Assembly (NCBI GenBank): GCA_964017145.1
Contig: OZ024850.1
Location: forward strand, 1,341,618-1,405,617
Origin: Agrocybe praecox
Taxonomy: Eukaryota; Basidiomycota; Agaricomycetes; Agaricales; Agrocybaceae
Direction: 5' to 3'
DNA: 64,000 nt
Below, one piece after another: positions 26,071 to 36,933 of this stretch. A program made the position numbers and the translations under genes. Every line of letters starts with the position of its first letter. Position 1 is the first letter of the stretch. Under the pieces are notes generated by a model. It worked only from the letters and a program-made list of their open reading frames with translations. It did not search any database and had not been told where the DNA came from.

Positions 26071-26686
26071 TCATTTATCCCTAGCTCGACGCTCGCCCTC
26101 CTTTTTCTCGGCCCACTCATCCTCGAATATTCCATAATAAATCGCATCCTCCTATCATCCCCTCATCCATACTTGCTGCTTGTGCCCTCCTTCCTCGACG
26201 AACTCTCCAGGTCAGAGAAGCCATATTCAGATCGACATAGAGGGACAAAAATCCGGTATATAACTCGCATACTTACGACGATATACAACCACTGCCCTCT
26301 CGTTCCCCGCAAACACGCTCAATGAGACCTTGTGCATCCCCAGCCTGACAACGCATAGTCAACGAGAAACTCTGATCGCCTCCGTTGCATATACTTTCCC
26401 CCACTTTTCCGGTGCGATGGAAAGCCAGAGAACCGCATTGCGGTTTTTAGGCCCGGACAGAGGGAGAAAGCCTACGAAGAACGACTCGGAAGAGCTTCTG
26501 TCGCCCTGAGATCCCTCTGTTTTTGGTTTCTCTTCGATGATGCATGAGAGAAGACATGATTCCATGAAGCCCACGAATTTTTTTTTTGCGTAGGATGCCC
26601 TGTGAGATTCATGGGTACATCCGGAGTAGAGGTCCTTCGTCGGATGGCTTCATCCCTCGTAAAATCAAGTGGTCTGTGTTAAGCAT
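26071..26686 (-). pseudogene. GNAT-family N-acetyltransferase, frame-broken
   Basis: Reading the minus strand gives the expected order of a GNAT domain. An opening block reads TDHLILRGMKPSDEGPLLRMY, then VGFLPLSGPKNRNAVLWLSI with APEKWGKVYATEAIR. Next come FLVDYAL, MHKVSLSVFAGNERAVVVY, EEGGHKQQVWMRG and an end containing YYGIFEDEWAEKK. These blocks lie in different frames. There is a stop just after LLRMYP, an extra base after TEAIR, a compensating loss before the MHK block, and two stops after the VWMRG block. The acetyl-CoA-binding region is split by the two small indels. It is therefore read as a decayed acetyltransferase rather than a spliced gene. It lies tail-to-tail with the uncharacterised plus-strand gene. 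Confidence 0.75.
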
Positions 26687-27073
26687 CGTTTTCGAAATTC
26701 GGTTAAGGTCAAATGTCAGATTTGGAGGGAATGTGGATTTAGTGGTTATCTATTCAAGCAAAATATCTTGTGGCGTTAAAATACACCCTGTACATGTTTT
26801 CCAAATATTCTCAACCCTCCTTCGTATGCACATTGCACTGGATTCATAATCATCTGACATGCCTGTCTGCGAATTCATTTAACCTACGTTTTCGCATGGG
26901 CTAGGGCACGCTACACTGATAACCGTTCCACTATACTCCCGTTATTGGAATCAAAGAACATATGAGCTACCTCCGAATATTTTTATTGCTGATCTTGACT
27001 CTTGCCTCGGTTACGATGAGCTGAGCACAGATAAAAAGTAATAATACAAACATAAGTTCTGTGCTATTAGGTG
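26687..27073. other. Intergenic
   Basis: Between the 5' end of the GNAT remnant and the 3' end of the F-box gene. Nothing else was seen. Confidence 0.4.
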
Positions 27074-28471
27074 TCATATCTTCAGTCTACTACCAATTGC
27101 AGTCATCAACTCGGAACGATCGAACGCAGAGAATCCGTCGCAGCCATCGATATGGACATCCGTCAACGTCCAAGTAGGATACTCTCTATCTGTCCATATC
27201 ACGCGGGATATAATGGCGTCAAGAATAGCTCGCCCAGTCAACCTCTGACAATTCCTCAACCTCAACTTTTTCAGACGAGGTAGCCTCAGCCTGATAAGCT
27301 TGTCTTCCCCGTCTGGTGGAGGTTCGATGGGACGTAGCAGGTTGATAACGTTATCAGACATGTCGGAAGCGACGATATGGAAATCTTCAAGATGGGTGAG
27401 CCGGTCGAATATGTGTTGGAAGTCTTTCGTACGCATGTCGCAGAAGTCCATCTCGAGGATGCGGATTGGAGGATTAGACCGCTGGATGAGTTTGCGCAGA
27501 CCCATTCCGGTAGCCCGGTCGCTCCAGGGTGACTGGGAAAAATCATGCGCCTCGTCATCGCTATCACCCTGTTCAGAATCTTCGGCCTGAAGTTGGAAAT
27601 CGACGTTTAAAAGGGAGAGATATAGGTTCTGAAGGTTTGGAGCGTGGATGGAAGAGAGAAATGCACGAACAAAGCAAGTCCTCTTGAGATGTAGAGTGAC
27701 GAGATTTGGAAGGTATACGATAGGTAGAGGACGAATGATGGTGTCATCGTGCTGCCATCCGGAGAGGAAGAATGATTCCAATTCTGGACATGCTGATAAG
27801 AATTCCAAAATAAACTTTGGTTGGGTATGCAATCCGGTCTCTCCTCCCTCAGCGATCGTTACATGTACAAAAAGGAGTGGGGCCAGGATTCTCGGAGATG
27901 GGATTTTCGTGATCCATAAACTTAGTGCATAGTTAGAGTTTTCGCCTGGACTGATCGAGGAAAATGTGATTTTGGGGTCATTTTCGACGTCGTTTTGTTC
28001 GACATCATACAAGCAAAGGTATAGGTGCGTGAGAGTATCTGGTGTGACTCCTAAATCCTCCATGTCGATTTCCTCGTCTAATTGACCAGTCAGGCGTAGA
28101 TTTCTCCAACGTGCTACCGAGGGCAGTAGAGGCGAAAGAAGGGGGAGTACATTGTCGGGATCCTTCATCTCAAGGTCGATGTCGTAATTGGCAAGTTTGC
28201 AGTTTTCTGGCCACAACGCAACTCGCTTTCCTGAAAATAGATGGTTGGTATCATCGAGAGCGAGGACGCGCCAGAGCATGGGCGAAGAGTCGACCAGGTT
28301 TCGCCATAACCATGACACCCCTCTGAGATTGACTAGTGATAAGCTGTCCTGTATCATGCTATAAGTGAAGATCTCAAGCAACAGCTCCGGCGGAAGATCT
28401 CCCATGCCAATCATCGACTCTTCCATGTCCTGATCTACATCCTTCCCTTTGGTTTCCACTGCATGTGCCAT
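27074..28471 (-). CDS. F-box protein with leucine-rich repeats
   Basis: A single exon of 465 aa. The first ATG with good context is at 28471 (MAHAVETKGKDVDQDMEE); the open frame extends upstream but without an ATG before it. The F-box lies at about residues 22-70 (MGDLPPELLLEIF ... VSWLWRNLVDSSPMLWR). The rest contains irregular leucine-rich repeats, for example LVTLHLKRTCF, LQNLYLSLLN and LKKLRLRNCQRLTGRAIL. F-box proteins recruit substrates to SCF ubiquitin ligases. Agaricomycetes carry large, fast-evolving families of such intron-poor F-box genes with unknown substrates. Confidence 0.85.
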   Translation of the reverse strand: MAHAVETKGKDVDQDMEESMIGMGDLPPELLLEIFTYSMIQDSLSLVNLRGVSWLWRNLVDSSPMLWRVLALDDTNHLFSGKRVALWPENCKLANYDIDLEMKDPDNVLPLLSPLLPSVARWRNLRLTGQLDEEIDMEDLGVTPDTLTHLYLCLYDVEQNDVENDPKITFSSISPGENSNYALSLWITKIPSPRILAPLLFVHVTIAEGGETGLHTQPKFILEFLSACPELESFFLSGWQHDDTIIRPLPIVYLPNLVTLHLKRTCFVRAFLSSIHAPNLQNLYLSLLNVDFQLQAEDSEQGDSDDEAHDFSQSPWSDRATGMGLRKLIQRSNPPIRILEMDFCDMRTKDFQHIFDRLTHLEDFHIVASDMSDNVINLLRPIEPPPDGEDKLIRLRLPRLKKLRLRNCQRLTGRAILDAIISRVIWTDREYPTWTLTDVHIDGCDGFSAFDRSELMTAIGSRLKI

Positions 28472-29052
28472 TAGAAAATTCGTGGCGAAATGAAGGTGAC
28501 GAGACTGGTAGTCGGAATTGAGGGGTTCTGACGTAGTCGGACAAGGTGAAATCTCGGGATGGCAAATTGGACCAATTTGTGCATCATGCCGTGGGAACAA
28601 TTGAATGCTGGATGATAAAACGCTCGAAAACTCCCTGCTCAGGTAGATATGCACAAAAAAACAAAGGTTCCATGTGCTGCAGGTGTCCCGTTGCGTTCTG
28701 CGAAAAAATCAAAATCCAACGCTTTTTCAGTAAAGCTGAGTTTTTCGAGAATTCGGTGGAATAGATTGTGCACGAGTTTCGAGCTAGAAAACAGATTTAT
28801 TTCAAGAGCAGTACACGGAGTAAAATGGCAGATGAGCGAACGACATCCTGGAGACGTCTGCGCCAGTATAGAAGAAAGCAAGTGGCTGACTAATCCAGTT
28901 GGGTGTTTGGATGCTGCTATACAGTTTCGCGGAAATTGCCGCAGCCCCCCATCACGGGCCTGTTGTAGACGACCAAAAGAAATACACACAAAGCCCGCTA
29001 ACGTCGTGCACGCCCGCCCCCACGCCCTTTTCCTCAAGAAAATCACTTCAAG
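28472..29052. other. Divergent promoter region, F-box gene and RPS19
   Basis: About 580 bases between two divergent start codons. A 143-codon plus-strand ORF covers it but has no family match and ends beyond the RPS19 start in another frame. It is treated as non-coding. Confidence 0.5.
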
Positions 29053-29665
29053 ATGCCGGGAGTACGAGACGTCGCGTTAGCAGCTGCCTTTTTTTGCTCG
29101 TCGTAGACTGAAATGCTGATCTTCAAAATTTCAACTTAATTAGTGCTGACGCATTTATCACTGCTTACGCTTCGCATCTGAAGCGCTCTGGCAAGCTTGA
29201 GGTCCCAACATGGGTCGATATCGTCAAGACCGGCTCATTCAAGGAGCTTGCCCCCTATGATCCTGATTGGTACTATGTCCGCGCAGGTCCGTATTCAGGC
29301 ATATGGAATCCAAGAAAATCATATCCAACATTCTTGTTCTTTTAGCTGCCGTTGCCCGCCACATCTACCTCCGCAAGGACGTCGGAATCGGTGCCCTTAC
29401 CAAGCTCCACGGTGGACGCAACAGACGCGGAAACCGCCCCTCCCACCACGCTGATTCCTCCGCCTCCGTTCAACGCAAAATCTGCCAATCATTGGAGAAG
29501 ATCGGTGTGCTAGAACAGACTGGTAACGGTGGACGAAGAATCTCCCAGGACGGTCAACGTGATTTGGACCGAATTGCTACCGCAGTGGTTGAGGAGATCA
29601 AGTCGAAGGAGGAGGAAGACGAAGATGAGGAGGAGGAGGAAGAAGAGGAGGAAGACGAAGAGTAA
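29053..29665 (+). CDS. RPS19: 40S ribosomal protein S19 (eS19)
   Basis: Three exons: 29053-29075, 29144-29286 and 29346-29665, giving 161 aa. The start reads [20 protein letters not shown] once the first intron (donor GTTAGC) is removed. Conserved blocks follow: [56 protein letters not shown] and [17 protein letters not shown]. The protein is part of the small-subunit head and is needed for 18S rRNA maturation. After the usual end of the family, the sequence runs on into an almost purely acidic tail of about 20 residues ([18 protein letters not shown]), which the human protein lacks. A 23-nt first coding exon is typical for fungal ribosomal protein genes. Confidence 0.95.
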
Positions 29666-30317
29666 ATGTTGCCGGCTTTGTGACACCTCTTCTACCTACC
29701 TCGTATGATCTTGCATGTTTTATCTTTCCTTGTATGCAGCATGCGCACGCTAAAATAATGCTTTCCAACGCATCATCCTGGATTCTCTTGCAGTTTTTTT
29801 AATTTGTCTTACATTTTCTCGAATGGCATCACGTCGCGGCGCAAACTCTATGTTGTGGGATTATGTTATGAGGTCATCCAACTCGGTGCTTGCAATCTAG
29901 GTCGTCAGAACACATTCACCTCGGGTTCTCGTGGACGATTCGGAATAATATCCTATACTTCGAACGTTTCTTCGGAACCGTGGAATCGTCGTTGACCATG
30001 AATCATATCATGATTTGGGTACCAATTACGTTCACTGGTTGCGATTCGGAGACTAGGTTTTGAGTTTGGGGGTCCATTATGACACCGTGTAAGATGAATT
30101 AACCTTTCGTATTGTGTCCACATGGCGATAAGGTGCACCCTCAGGATCCTAGAGTTTGCAGGTCGAGCTAGGGTTCACCTCGGACCCTTTTGCGGTTACT
30201 AACGCCATAAATAAACACCTCGGGCAGTCAGGCCATTCGCTTCACACATAAAATCTCCCCACTTTCTAACCATTTCCACAAGCGGTTTCACCACTCACAT
30301 TCTATCCTCATACTATA
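29666..30317. other. Intergenic, RPS19 3' flank and peroxiredoxin promoter
   Basis: No supported ORF. The region just before 30318 is C-rich (pyrimidine-rich), as in many fungal promoters. Confidence 0.45.
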
Positions 30318-31193
30318 ATGTCATTCCAGTCACTTATTGGCCAAAAGGCGCCCGCCATCTCACTTCAGAACTATGACGGAGAGACTTTCACTTTCACACC
30401 TGGAGAGAAGGATTTACCCACTGCTTTGTTCTTCTATCCGCAATCAGGTTGGGCTTTTCGACCTGTACCGCTGGTGCTGAGAAAGCTGACAGGTTCCATG
30501 TTTACATGTAGGATCATACGGCTGCACGAAACAGGCCTGTCAATTCCGAGATGCAATTGCTGGTAAGCCTTTGACCCTCGACTCCTTGGTTTCGGTCGGA
30601 TTTACTCGAGCTGACTGGCTTCGTTTCAGAGAAAGACACCTTCAAACCGGGAAAGGTTCAAATCATAGGTATCAGCCCCGACTCTGTTGAGAAACAGAAG
30701 GCATTCGTTGAGAAGCAAAAGTTGACGGTTAGTATTGTTCTCGATAATATGGGATTATGAAACGTGGTGCTTGGGAAACTCATGCTTTTATCTTTTTGTT
30801 GGCATAAACAGTATCCAGTTCTTAGTGATAACAACAAGGAGACTTTCAAGGCGTATGGTATAGGGAGAGGTATCCTTGGCCTCGTCTCTGTTGCTCGCGT
30901 CACATTTATTGTCGATAAGAAAGGGATAATTAGGTGAGCTAATTCAGAATGCAAAGTATTTTCTATAACGCTTAGCCTTTACTGCCTTCAGGGATGCTCT
31001 CGATGCTACCATCAACTACGGTGCACACTCGAAGTTTGTGGAAAAATGGCTTGCACAATTCGATGAGGAAGACAAGAAAGAACCAACTCCCACCGCTACT
31101 GCTGAAGCTCCTGCTCCCGCTCCCGTTCCTGCTCCAGGAGAAGTTGGCGATGGTCCACTGAAAGATCTTCAGGTTGAGTCGGGCTTCATGTAG
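30318..31193 (+). CDS. Atypical peroxiredoxin, PrxQ/Dot5 (AhpC/TSA family)
   Basis: Five exons: 30318-30447, 30512-30562, 30630-30727, 30812-30933 and 30992-31193, giving 200 aa. The thioredoxin fold is evident from IGQKAPAISLQNYDGETFTF and FFYPQSGSYGCTKQACQFRD. The latter holds the peroxidatic Cys and, five residues on, the resolving Cys of the PrxQ type. Then follow VQIIGISPDSVEKQKAFVEK, YPVLSDNNKETFKAYGIGRG and VARVTFIVDKKGIIRDALDA. These enzymes reduce hydroperoxides using thioredoxin; the yeast homologue Dot5 is nuclear. A Pro/Ala-rich C-terminal extension (about residues 165-195) is added to the core. Confidence 0.9.
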
Positions 31194-31480
31194 GTCAGAA
31201 ATAATTAGGGTTCGTGCGACTGTTTTTTAGCCTGCCGATACCAAGGCCCCCCCATGTTCGTGTCGTAACTTCACTACCTGTACTATTAGTATGGATATTC
31301 AATACGAGGTTGATGATGACAACGCTGCCATTATGTATACATTTCTGGGTTGTCTGTGGGTGCACGTTGTCGGACAGGAAAAGGAATCAAATAGGGGCGA
31401 ATTATCCAATTGGGGCAGTCGGTCGGTGGTGTGTCACCGTTGCTTTACACTCAACCACCATCATATAATTGACGCATAAT

Positions 31481-33119
31481 ATGTCTCTCGTCGATACCGC
31501 ACAGGCGATAGACCAAGAGTTTCAGAACGTTCCTATCATGTAAGAATATCTTGATGCATTTGGCCTTCTCTCTCTTTCTGTAGTGCAGAGACGCGTCAAG
31601 CGTGTTTGTTGGCCACATTATTTTTTACATGTTCACAACTGTCATCTGACCCTTGCTAGAGATCTACAAAGCATAGGCAGCAAGGACCCTGAAGAACGTA
31701 GGAAGCTAGCTTATACTGTTCGCGATGCGTGTATGTGTGTCGGGTTCTTCTATGGTATGCCCAGATACTACCTGCGATGTGGATAAAGGCCGCGATAAGA
31801 GCGCTAACGAGAGAGTTACTAGTAAAGAACCACGGCATACCGGAATCTGCAACAGGTGGTGCACTAGACATGGCAAAGAAATTTTTTGATCTCCCAACGG
31901 AGACAAAGATGGAGGTGAGCAACGTCCATCGTTAAGACGGAAAGTCGTTCTGCATGCCTGATACCATGCATCTATAGATAGAGCATCGCAAAACCCCCAA
32001 CTTCAAAGGCTATTCTCCTCTCTTAAGCGGGAACAACAACCCAGATGGTGCCGGCGATCTTCAAGAAGGATTTGAGTTTGGCTGGGAGGATCCAAATCCA
32101 AATGCTGATGTGGACGATGCTTCCAGTGGTGCCATGGCAGGTGCGAACGTCTGGCCGTCTGAAGAAAACGTACCAGGCTTCAGAGAGCGAGTTCTGGACT
32201 ACTAGTGAGTTTCATCCAACTTAGAAACGTAACCATCTGTATGCTAATTTCTGACCCCAGTTACGCTGCTGTTAATCTCGGAAAGTTATTGTTCCCAATC
32301 TTCGCACTGGCACTAAACCTTCCAGAGGATTTCTTCGATGATAAGGTAAGTGTAATGTGTCTCCTATTGTTGATATCCTTGTTGAGGCCCCTCTTCAGAC
32401 CCAACATTCTGCCGCTTTAATGAAATTGTTACATTATCCCCCGCAGACAGGCCCCGTCGATGGTCGTGTTATCGGGATAGGGGCCCACACTGAGTGAGGT
32501 TTCTTGATTCTATAAAATGCACACATCTAACTATATTCCGTCTCTCGTAGCTGGGAAGTGCGTACCGCCAAAAGATAATAGAAGTTTACCCTGAAATTTT
32601 TCATTCAAGTGTTTTACAATTCTTTGGCAAGAACCAGGCATACAAGCTCTCCAAGTCCTGAACTCTGAAAACCAGTGGATCAATGCGCCGCCGATCCCAG
32701 GGACTCTGGTGATAAAGTAAGGTTTAATTCATGAGTCGTTACATTAATTCAGTTTACTGATTGTGACTCTAGTCTGGGTGATCAGTTTGCACGCTGGACG
32801 AGTACGTGCTTGGCAGGCTGCATCTTTTGCAAGCCCTAGATTCTGATCCTTTTTTCTAGATGATATCTTCAAGTCGACTGTGCACAGAGCCATCAATCGC
32901 AGCGGCGTTCGTCGGTATTCTATCCCCTTATTCTTTGGAACAGATTACAACGTTAAGCTTGAGGTACGTGGGCTTCTTTCTTCCTCGTCAAATGATTATC
33001 ATCGTAAATATTTCTAGCCTATACCAAGCTGCATCTCGCAGGAAAGACCACCGAAATATGAAGTAATAACTGCTGGGGAATATGTGAAATCGCGGCTGCA
33101 AGCGGCTTACAGCCACTAA
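31481..33119 (+). CDS. 2-oxoglutarate / Fe(II)-dependent dioxygenase (isopenicillin N synthase-like)
   Basis: Eleven exons: 31481-31539, 31660-31754, 31823-31914, 31978-32204, 32261-32345, 32399-32493, 32551-32557, 32610-32716, 32773-32801, 32860-32963 and 33018-33119, giving 333 aa. The N-terminal DIOX_N part reads VRDACMCVGFFYVKNHGIPE. The catalytic domain has GIGAHTD (His and Asp ligands), VHRAINRSG (second His) and RYSIPLFF (the 2OG-binding Arg-x-Ser). Homologous enzymes hydroxylate or cyclise small molecules; the substrate here cannot be told. Exon 7 is only 7 nt (CTGGGAA) and is needed to read AHTDWECFTILWQ in frame. The gene sits beside a peroxiredoxin and epoxide hydrolase 1. Confidence 0.9.
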
Positions 33120-33619
33120 GCGTACACACAAGGATAAAGTTAAATTTACTATGCGTACCTTATCTATTTTCTCGGCACCATCTTAACGATTTTATACCTA
33201 CATTGATGATTCTCCAGACTTCAGCGGCCTTATGCTTGACTTGTTGTTTGCTGATCCCAATTTCCTACTTTACAATGTCTCAATAAAATAGGGAACCAAA
33301 GTTCCTACAATTTTAACAGAACGTATACGGATACATTGGCATATCTTTGAGTACCAAAGTTCAAAATGTAGCATATAATACCCAAAAAACCCAGACCGCT
33401 ATGGTCACCCATTCGGCGAGCACTTGGAGGAGAGAATTCCTTTTCGGTAGTACAGCAACAATCGTTGCCACTGTAAGAATGATAATTATAATAAGATTGC
33501 GTATTGCTATTTTCATTGCCTCCAAAAGCTGTTGCAATATGTACTCAGAAAGAGTAAGCGTGGCAAACTTGAGTTTGTCAGATATCCAATAGAGGGGCCG
33601 CAAGGCCGCCTTCACCAGT
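33120..33619. other. 3' flank between the dioxygenase and the Mid1-like gene
   Basis: The right part carries an open minus-strand frame of 85 codons (33361-33615) with two hydrophobic stretches. It might be a second exon of the Mid1-like gene (see that entry). Otherwise nothing is supported. Confidence 0.35.
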
Positions 33620-34585
33620 TTAATGACCTCTGTCGTCGTTGTGGACAGTACTTTTATGGTGAAAATATGTCAGAAAGTGTTGATTGTATGTCTGCGCGAC
33701 AGAGAGAGGCTTACTAGTTTTTGTGGAAAAGTAAACAGGCAGGCTAACCTTTGTACCATCGCTCATGACGACGGCCATGTATTCCGTTCCCTGGACGAGG
33801 CCCTCGATGGACCAGTGTGATTTCCAGCGATTATTGTCAAGCCAGATACTTTGACGTGTAATCCTTCCCACTCTATCTTTGTGGGTTGTGGAAAGCAAAC
33901 ACCGCGAAGAATTTTGACGGTATTTCTCTGCTTCATGGGATAACAAAACGAGTTGGAATATCGGAGGCGAACTGTAGGATGATGGGTGCGTTAAAGTCGT
34001 CTCCACCACTGTGGGATCTTCAAGTATGACCTCAGCTGCGTAACGGCCTATGTCGACCACCACGGGACGTTTATTTATCCTCCGATGTACTTGTCCTGTA
34101 GCAAAGAAAACTGCCACATCGATATCAGAGCTCATATCATGATATCGTGTATTCATACCTCCAGTATACACTCCGACTTCCAGATCTACATGTTTCGCGT
34201 CATCCATGTAGGCCGTCAAGATTCCTCCGTTTGTGAAGAGTCCCGTAAACGTGCCTTGGCCATCTGCGAGTTGAACCTCTTTCACACCGTTCTTGATTAA
34301 GGAACAAGTTCCAGGTTTTGCTTGCAACCACTGGTCCTCTTCATTTGATATGTAGATCTGGGTTGGAGATATGAGATCTGAGCAAATTGAGATGCTGATA
34401 GTTAATGGTGCTCCCTCGTGCTTTGGGATACGGAAGGAGGTCTGGGACAGGTTAAAGGCATCGAAGGAAGACAGTTTGTTGAGAGGTAAATCGACTAGCT
34501 TTTGTGCGGATGTGTATGATAGAAGGAGGAGAGAGATATGTACCAGAAATTTATTGATTGGCATTGATGGCATTGATAGCTGCAT
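33620..34585 (-). CDS. Mid1-like stretch-activated calcium channel subunit, C-terminally truncated
   Basis: An open frame of 321 codons starts at the ATG giving MQLSMPSMPINKFLVHISLL, a signal peptide (cleavage likely after YTSA). The body reads QKLVDLPLNKLSSFDAFNLS, ICSDLISPTQIYIS, GQGTFTGLFTNGGIL, QSIWLDNNRWKSHWSIEGL and VVMSDGTKVSLPVYFSTKT. These are blocks in the order of the extracellular N-terminal half of fungal Mid1. Mid1 regulates the Cch1 calcium channel. The expected Cys-rich C-terminal half (starting with a CPLVH-type motif) is absent, so the gene looks truncated. An alternative is splicing at 33715 (GTAAGC) to 33650, which would add a tail with two membrane segments and end at 33361 (386 aa). 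A decayed inverted copy of its 5' part lies at 43.8 kb. Confidence 0.6.
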   Translation of the reverse strand: MQLSMPSMPINKFLVHISLLLLSYTSAQKLVDLPLNKLSSFDAFNLSQTSFRIPKHEGAPLTISISICSDLISPTQIYISNEEDQWLQAKPGTCSLIKNGVKEVQLADGQGTFTGLFTNGGILTAYMDDAKHVDLEVGVYTGGMNTRYHDMSSDIDVAVFFATGQVHRRINKRPVVVDIGRYAAEVILEDPTVVETTLTHPSSYSSPPIFQLVLLSHEAEKYRQNSSRCLLSTTHKDRVGRITRQSIWLDNNRWKSHWSIEGLVQGTEYMAVVMSDGTKVSLPVYFSTKTSKPLSVAQTYNQHFLTYFHHKSTVHNDDRGH

Positions 34586-35109
34586 TGATATGGTGGAGGT
34601 TTGCTTGCTAGACGTTCGGCGCTTATTTTTCTTCATGAAGTACATCACGTGACAAGCGCATGTCAACAGCGTGCTCGATTCAGTATCGAAGCCATACATT
34701 CCAGAGGACACGTTCAACATCTCGGAAAGGAAATTTGACAACTATTTAGAGTTAGGTTCAAAATCTTAGGTGCTTGCTCGATTTCCTTTCGTCTTAGGTA
34801 TTCAAGCGCTCCTTTATATTTATCCCATTCCCAGTAATACACTTATGGTCATATGTGACTGGATATACTCGGTGTTTGAATTGTAGCTATGCCATAACAT
34901 GAAATGCAGTGAATCCAGTCAGCGAAGTCAGCGCCGCGGCCTATTTTAAGCTCATGTGCCGTGATCGCGATTATAAATACATCCGTGATCGCCATCAATC
35001 ACCGGATCAACGTATGTTTCTCACTCTACTTCTGTTCGTTTAAGTATAAAAAGCAAAGGCTTTTGCTTCTTACAATGACGTGCTTTCCCCCGGCCTACAT
35101 AGTACTACC
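34586..35109. other. Divergent promoter region, Mid1-like gene and epoxide hydrolase 1
   Basis: Contains the upstream regions of both genes. A TATA box for the plus-strand gene lies at 35045-35052. Confidence 0.45.
35045..35052 (+). promoter_or_regulatory. TATA box of epoxide hydrolase 1
   Basis: TATAAAAA, 57 nt upstream of the start codon at 35110. Confidence 0.45.
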
Positions 35110-36804
35110 ATGTCAACACCCGCAACCCCCGAACCCGAAACGCCCTTCAAGATTGCCGTCCCCGACGAACAACTTGAACAACTCCGCAAGAAGCTTGCAT
35201 TGACCACATTCCCGGACGAATTGGAAGAAGCTGGTTGGGAATATGGCGTGCCGCTTGCTGATGTCAAGAGGCTAGTTGCTCGCTGGAAGGAGGGATACAA
35301 CTGGCGAAAATATGAACAGCAGCTGAACGACGAACTGCCCCAGTTCACAAAGGGCATCGAGGTTGAGGGATTTGGAAAGCTCAAGATCCACTATGTACAC
35401 AAACGAAGTGAGGCGGAAGGCTCTATACCTCTACTGTTCGTACATGGATGTGAGTAGTGCCTTTGCACGTATGTTCACACTCAAGAAGGGATAAATTTTG
35501 ATCATTATACTTCCCCTTCGTGTAGGGCCTGGTAGCTTCATTGAAGTACGCAAGATTCTCCCTCTTCTTGTCCAAGGGTCTTCCGAGCACCCAAGCTTCC
35601 ACGTTGTGGCATTCAGTCTTCCCGGCTACGGATTTTCCGAATCTCCCAAGAAGAAAGGTTTCTCTATATCGCAATATGCTGAGGTAAGTCCACCCTATAT
35701 ATCGAAGGAGGCCACGCAGAAGCGAGACGAAGTGCATATTTACTATTCGCTCTCATGCTAGGTAGGAAACAAGTTGATGTTGTCCTTGGGTTACGACGAG
35801 TATGGTAAGTACAAAGTGATAGGAATCATGATAAGTTAGTAATCATAGAGACTGAGCTGACTCAACCATGACACCCGCAAGTCACCCAAGGAGGAGACTG
35901 GGGATATAGTGTACGTGACGGGGCCAGCTCTAATGCGTCCACAATTCTAATAACCCGTCGCACAGATCACTAGGAGAATTGCGAAGGTCTACGGAGGTAA
36001 ACACAGTAAAGCCTGGCACACCAATTGGGGAGGCAGTCCTGCGTACGTCCTATTTCTCATGCAACTTATATATATGAATGCTGATCAAATACTAATTAGT
36101 GGTGCTCCAACGCTTTTCAAGTCCCCCATCGTTTATCTCACAAACTTCGTTAAGGGGCTCACAGACGCAGAGAAGGCGGGTCTGGAACGAACGGCCTGGT
36201 TCCGAAGCAAAGGAATGGGATACTACATGCAACAGTCCACCCAACCCCAGACTATTGGCTATAGCCTTGCCGATTCTCCTGTTGGCTTGCTTGCGTGGAT
36301 CTACGAGAAATTGGTGAATTGGACAGATAACTATCCTTGGGAAGATGACGAAGGTCAGTTTTTTTCCGACCTTGATAATGGTATCTGAACGTTGAACTTG
36401 AGAACACTTCTAGTCTTGACCTGGGTATCCATTTATTGGTTTTCAACCGCAGGACCAGCTGCGTCGTCTAGAATCTACTTTGAGGTAACCAAGGAAGGAC
36501 GAGTTGACGACTCTCCTAGCATTCCTCAGGGAATTTCTTTCTTCCCTAAGGAACTTGTGATCCATCCACGCTCGTAAGTCCAAAACCTAAATAGCAATTA
36601 GCGATACATGAGAGTCTTGCTGAGTACTTCACTATTCTGTGTTAATACAGGTGGATACGGACAAAATACACCATATTCGAAGCCGAACATGATGGTGGAG
36701 GCCATTTTGCAGCTCACGAAAAACCAAACGAGCTCGTCAACGATCTGAGAAAGATGTTTGGAAAAGGAGGTCCAGCACATGGCGTGTTGAAGGGTAAATT
36801 GTAA
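35110..36804 (+). CDS. Epoxide hydrolase 1 (microsomal EH-like, alpha/beta-hydrolase)
   Basis: Eight exons: 35110-35449, 35526-35683, 35762-35804, 35882-35910, 35966-36042, 36100-36353, 36414-36573 and 36651-36804, giving 404 aa. The EH N-terminal domain is seen at [20 protein letters not shown] and [17 protein letters not shown]. The catalytic fold has HGWPGSF (oxyanion hole, about residue 113), GGDWGYS with the nucleophile Asp (about 186) and [10 protein letters not shown] with the catalytic His (about 370). The cap region reads [16 protein letters not shown]. Unlike mammalian microsomal enzymes it has no N-terminal membrane anchor. It converts epoxides to diols, in detoxification or secondary metabolism. 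It is a paralogue of the gene at 57.7-59.3 kb, on the opposite strand. Confidence 0.92.
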
Positions 36805-36933
36805 TCGCTTTGTATGTAAGATCACAGTACCCCACCGGGAGGAAAAAGAAAAACCCGAAAAACGGACAAAAAAATAGTGTGGTGTGTATTTGAATATACC
36901 TGTTTATTACATTATATGCGGACCAGTTAGTGT

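Noticed and set aside
28649..29080. 143-codon plus-strand ORF between the F-box gene and RPS19
   Set aside because: It overlaps the RPS19 start in a different frame and shows no domain; a divergent promoter explains the region better.
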